Source: Ulota crispa (lineage: Eukaryota > Streptophyta > Bryopsida > Orthotrichales > Orthotrichaceae). From it: DNA of 64,000 nt. The DNA lies in assembly GCA_963920765.1 (NCBI GenBank), contig OY987243.1, positions 15,748,001 to 15,812,000 of the forward strand. Reading direction: 5' to 3'. Within the stretch, counting starts at the first letter, position 1, and the number at the start of each line of letters is the position of its first letter. The notes beneath the pieces are model-generated. The model was not told the origin of the DNA, searched no databases, and saw only the letters and a list, made by a program, of their open reading frames with translations. The translations under genes and the position numbers were made by a program. Of this stretch, positions 59,701 through 64,000 are shown in pieces.

Positions 59701-60449
59701 TAATTGCAATGTGAAGTGCTTAAGGGATGCCTCTTAGTGTTACGGATTTCCACCAGCAATGGTGATTAAACCAGCCTAGGAGACCTGATATGACTAATTT
59801 CAACTTGACATTTGGCAAACGAAGTGACAAAGTTCAAGAGCTGTATAATTCAATGCCCATACATTGACAACAATTTGCAAACACCGCCTTTGAGCGCTTT
59901 GAAGAGGAATTATTCAACATTGAAGTGAGAGATCCTGAACAAATCAAATCTAGAAGATGACCAGCAAATGCATCAACATCTACAACAATACAATGAGATC
60001 TTTCGGCATTTGAATATGTGCAGCATGAATTCTCACAACCATTTCAACAAAATCAACGACATTGTAGTATCTATCATGCTGTTGGCCAGAATGCAAGGAC
60101 GTGCTCTTGTGTTTCGCAACTTTTCAGCTCTTAGCAATGGCTGTTGTTCCAGCAAGCAGCAAATTTTCCTGCATTAGGGTGTCATTTGGGAAAATGAGAG
60201 TTATTTAGGGGAGAGTGAGTGAGATTACTTTCACCCGAGGGCATGCAACGACTGGTCCCATGCCTCAACAGTTGCATTATCTTTAAATTAATGGAAAGGT
60301 TTGGTTTAGAAAGTTCAACGATGCGGTAGAGGTGTCTTTTAAAATTAGTGATGTAGTCTCGTATGTGGTCCCCACTTACTATAAACATTGGCCATATATA
60401 GAGGGTGTGATAGAATACTTGAAAGGGTGTGGTACACATATCAATCCCC
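56752..60449 (+). mobile_element. Mutator-like (MULE) DNA transposon, 3.7 kb
   Basis: The terminal inverted repeats are about 240 bp. The left begins GGAGATTGATATTTATCACACC; the right (inverse) begins GGGGATTGATATGTGTACC. Both continue through CTATATATGG, TAGTAAGTG.GGACCACA, TTTTAAAA.A.ACCTCTACC and GCAACTGTTGAGG. ATAGATAAT is duplicated at 56743-56751 and 60450-60458: 9 bp, as in MULEs. It carries remains of a FAR1-type transposase and cannot be autonomous now. Confidence 0.9.
57256..58500 (+). pseudogene. decayed MULE transposase with FAR1-type DNA-binding domain
   Basis: The parts are spread over several frames. 57262 onward: YAFREETVEALQSFANSKGY and VVRTKRSR, a FAR1-type N-terminus. About 57465-57550: TNCPFRVTFQKDLGG then HNYELADIV, the zinc-ligand part, in another frame. 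57690-57963: LYNVKQDLKRRAL, then LLDSTYKTSEYNMPLLHCV, with the first catalytic Asp of the MULE DDE domain. 57990-58130: FNRKGFTNTPIFVTDQELVL, with the second catalytic Asp. Stops and frameshifts separate them. This transposase family is the ancestor of plant FHY3/FAR1 regulators. No intact product. Confidence 0.8.
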
Positions 60450-60800
60450 ATAGATAATCAATACATGATAATTAGATAAACAATAGATGACAAATAGATC
60501 ATTATTAAATGACTAATAGATAAAACATAGATAATTATTAAATGACTAATAGATAATCATTAGATGACAAATAGATAATCAATAGATGATAATTAGATAA
60601 TCAATATATAACAAATAGATCATCAATAAATGACTAAAAGATCATCATTAGATGACAAATAGATAATCAATGCACGAAAAATAGATAATCAATAAATGAC
60701 AAATTGAGATAATCATTAGATGATTAATAAATGACAGCTACATGACAAATAAATGACACATAGATTACAAATAGATCACAAGTAGATCACAAATAAATCA
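60450..60800. repeat. degenerate tandem array, ATAGATAATCA/TAGATGACAA units
   Basis: About 350 bp made of 10-12-bp words (AGATAATCA, TAGATGACAAAT, AGATCAC) in loose alternation. It continues the array at 56640-56751 and is split from it only by the MULE. Confidence 0.85.
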
Positions 60801-60989
60801 CAAATATAAATTTTTGATTTTTTATGTGATGGCAAAGTCATTCAACCATCCATCATGATTAGGTGTATTATAATAGTATGCATCTAGTAAACATTTATGT
60901 ATGAAATCATAACCAATGCAATGTTATGCCAAGGTCAAAAGTGCCTCCTAAAACTCTTAAACTAATATATTCTACTAAGTGGGAGGATT

Positions 60990-61350
60990 TGGACTCCATG
61001 CCATTTTCTAGAACCTTCTAGAACTTTTGGGTGGAAGTTGAAGCCATAAAGGACATCTTGAATATAGAACACCAAGCACCCTCCAACCATGTCATCTTCC
61101 AAAAGCTTCTAAATTTTTTAGGTGGAAGTTGAAGCAATATAGGATGCTCCAAATGTTGAAGTTAGAAAACCAACAAAATGCCAAGCACCCCCAATAAAGT
61201 ATTAAAGAGCCTCATTGTGATGACGGAAATTACTATTCTTGGTTTAGAAAGAGGACCAAAATGATGGTGCATTAGGGTTAGATTGTAGACCAATTGTGAG
61301 ACATTGTTTTTTTATAAAGTTGAATATTGAATCACCCACGCATGTCCAAT
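60990..61350. repeat. dispersed repeat (TCTAGAACCTTCTAGAAC type), copy 2
   Basis: It is homologous to 47606-47960. An internal partial duplication of the TAGGTGGAAGTTGAAGCAATA(T) type is visible at 61120-61145. Confidence 0.8.
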
Positions 61351-61379
61351 AGTGGATCTGCGTCCCGGATTTGGACTAC

Positions 61380-61625
61380 ATGCCATTTTCTAGAACCTTC
61401 TAGAACTTTTGGGTGGAAGTTGAAGCACTAAAAGCACTCCAAACACCAACCACCCTCCCCCCCAACCTAGATATAGAACACCAAGAGTCCTTCAACCATG
61501 TACAAGAAAACCAACAAAATTTTGAGATCTTGAAGTGGACGCCCCAAGAATAGAAAATCCAAGCAACCCATAGCAAAGTACTAAAGTTTAGCATTGTGAT
61601 GAAGGCAATTACTTTTTTTTGGTAA
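61380..61625. repeat. dispersed repeat (TCTAGAACCTTCTAGAAC type), copy 3
   Basis: It begins TGCCATTTTCTAGAACCTTC like copy 2 and continues to GCATTGTGATGAAGGCAATTAC, but has extra sequence (CCCTCCCCCCCAACC) and lacks the right end. Confidence 0.75.
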
Positions 61626-64000
61626 TTATTAAGACACATCTTGAATGTGCTATGGTCAATGTCAGGGTGGCAAGCAAGAAGGTTTGAATGTAACTGGCAA
61701 TGGGAGTATTGTCCCATGGTGGGAGAAAAGTGGAAAAACAATGTTCGTCTTGGTAAACATAGTGGTAAAGGGGCCAAGAGCGGAGTTTGGTTGGAGAAGG
61801 ATGCTCTTATTGAAATCAAGTCGGAAGCCCACAAACAAGATTGGAGCGGCCAAGCCAACAAGGCAAATGCTATAGCAAACGGGACGCATCTAAAGCAGGC
61901 CTTCTCCACATGAGCACGGTCATGGACAAATTCATGTCTAGATTGTTGAGAACCAGCAAATGGAATCCGTTGTGCGCCATCCCAAAATTTGCACTGGCGT
62001 TGTAGCAGCCAACTAACTCTATTGATCACGGGCTTCCAAACATTTTCTTCACCTTGCTTGCTTGGAGAATTCTCACCAGAGAACTCCCAACTCTACCAAT
62101 GACATGTTTTTGATTTTTGCCTACATCTGCAATCGCAAATTCTTGGGGTGTATACAGAATAAAACAAAATGGAACTATCTTGCCACAACTCATGCTTTTG
62201 ACTTAGATATCAGATTAGTTGTTGTCATTATTGGAAGTAGCTTGCCTGGAAACTCATACCCCTTTTGGAGGGAACATTATTTCCAAGAAGGAAGCATGGG
62301 ATTCACTTCAATAGTTCTTTATCTAGATTTAGAGTCTATATGCTCCATCAAGAGCCAGTGAACTTTGTATTAATGAAGTTAGGGTCCTTGATTGGAAAGA
62401 ACCCGCTATCAATACATGAAAAGATGCCTTTCAATCTATAGAGAGGCAATGTTGTAGATTACTGTGCAAAAATAAACAATAACATTAGGGTTGCAATAGC
62501 CATGCACAACCAACTTGCGCAAAGTGAATTTTTAGGAGTTATAACAAGCTAAGGATGTTGTTGAGTTGGTGGGAGGCATTGATCTTTATTGTTCTTTATT
62601 GTAGAGTAGTGAATAAAGTGAATTTTTCTCTTTAATTGAAGAATTGGCACTTTCCAACATGCACAAAGTGCGTGCTGGTATACTAGTACTGTGATATGGA
62701 TATACTTTGTGATTTTTAGAAATTGGTGATTTTTTGCTAAGTTCAGCTACATGTGTGAACTTGGTTTGAAGGACGTTTCCATTGTTTATTCCACTTGAAC
62801 TACTCATGGTAATAACCTCTAACCAATACTACTTATTGTAATGTACAAAAGTAAGAAAAAAGCAAAAAAAAAGTCACTATGTGTCTTGGTTTTCTTAAAT
62901 ATTAAGAGGAAATGTTAACTCTTTCAAAAATATTATGAGTAAAGAGGGAAAAGATATAGAAGGTAGATTCAATCATAAAAACTACACATTTTCATTCATA
63001 AACTAAAAAAAGGGGGTCTTTGTTGCAATGCCACAAGTGATTTGTACGTGTAGGTGAAACCTTCAAATTTGAATGTGGTATTTTTAAGTGTCAATCAAGT
63101 TCAACCATGTACAAAATGAATTTGGTTGCTAAAACATATTTTTTTCATTGTTTATGGCATGAATAATTTTAAGTGATATGTTATTTCATAAGTCAAGCTA
63201 CACTTCACATTTTGTCACACATTGTGATTTGTCTTTCTTGAACTTACAGAAATATCACTTATTACATTTTTTAATGCTTTTTAATGTTTTATGAATATGT
63301 GTTCACAATGGGCATACTTCTATGCATTAGCAATCGTAGGAAATGCTTTTAAAAATCAACAAAATTTAATCTTATATTGGCAAATATAAACTCAACCAAT
63401 CATTTCTATTTACTCATGTGAAACTCAAGCATAATTGCCTTCATGTCAAGTAAATCTTAAATGTACTATTAATATTTTGAACATGCTACGTTTGGTCCTT
63501 TAAAAAAATCTTGTAAATGGATAGTTTGTCAAGTTGAGCTCATAATAAACCTTGAGGACATTCTTCACAATTTCTTTTTGTTGGCTTCTTGTGAGTTCTC
63601 TTGCAAATTTTATTGCTAAGAAGAACAAGCAGTACAATAATAACAACTATCTATAATAAATCAAAACTTAATTAGTAAATTCAACCAGCTTTCTTGCCAA
63701 CTAAATTGCCTCAAACAAAAGTTGCTTCCTTAATGTATGTTGACAAAGCTTGCCAATCCTTTTCCATAGTAGTCATACATTTGTTCACAATTGTCCATCA
63801 AACACTTTGCCTTATTTGGTCTTTACTAAACTTGATAATATATTGGTATATGGTTTTTGAACATTTCTTGTTTATTTAAGTTGTTTTCATATCATATTAC
63901 TATAATCACAAAGCCCTCTATAATATCATTTTTTGACCTTTGTAATATCACATCTCCAATCTATGATATTATCACATAGATATAATTTGAAAAAAATTAT
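61626..64000. other. intergenic or fragmentary sequence, nothing identified
   Basis: 61640-62030 is somewhat GC-richer, with competing ORFs on both strands, none recognisable. An ORF at 62062-62361 (+) has no domain I know. 62600-64000 is AT-rich and shows nothing. Confidence 0.35.

Noticed and set aside
61400-62361. ORFs on both strands near the right end as genes
   Set aside because: Frames compete, no motif is recognisable, and the left part starts inside a dispersed repeat.
1-64000. CRISPR array, bacterial operon, tRNA or rRNA genes
   Set aside because: None seen. The tandem arrays lack the unique spacers a CRISPR would have, and introns and plant genes show a nuclear plant genome.

Overview
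Eukaryotic nuclear DNA from a land plant. The genes have introns and the sequence is AT-rich, with many short inverted-repeat transposons and no recognisable LTR retrotransposon. Two runs of exactly 200 N (12370-12569, 48397-48596) are scaffold gaps. One gene joins an alpha/beta-hydrolase domain to an NBS and leucine-rich repeats. That architecture (HNL) is best known from liverworts such as Marchantia, so a liverwort or other bryophyte is the most likely source. This is an inference.

Genes. (1) 7890-8303 (+): small basic protein of unknown function, downstream of a 273-bp tandem repeat. (2) 17650-23581 (-): five-exon HNL disease-resistance-type gene. All four introns are phase 0 once four 1-bp indels are allowed for; the GLPL motif is missing, so it is probably a recent pseudogene. 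(3) 37989-41101 (+): three-exon F-box gene of 478 codons, intact, with transposons in both introns. (4) 45402-45734 (-): possible small two-TM protein. (5) 53840-56183 (-): intact two-exon cytosolic HSP70 of 650 aa ending EEVD, with phased heat-shock elements upstream.

Mobile DNA fills much of the rest. The dominant group has termini TTAACCCCTAAA(G/T)G.CC and their inverse, with TTAA target duplications. Related empty sites occur in this same window, which points to piggyBac-like non-autonomous elements, in at least five pairs or subfamilies. Other groups are: MITEs with AACGCG/CAATATTTG termini and 4-bp duplications; TA-flanked families (AGGTAG.., CACTAAATA..); a family beginning GGGAAAATTTCATGGATACC; an hAT-like element with an 8-bp duplication; a Stowaway-like element; and a 3.7-kb MULE (56752-60449) with a 9-bp duplication and a decayed FAR1-type transposase, plus two short derivatives. 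The elements are often nested, up to three deep at 32522-33738. Several tandem and palindromic repeats also occur.

The genes do not form a pathway. HSP70 is housekeeping/heat-induced, the F-box protein would be a ubiquitin-ligase adaptor, and the HNL gene belongs to immunity. The HSP70 and F-box exons are clearly richer in GC than the surrounding sequence.
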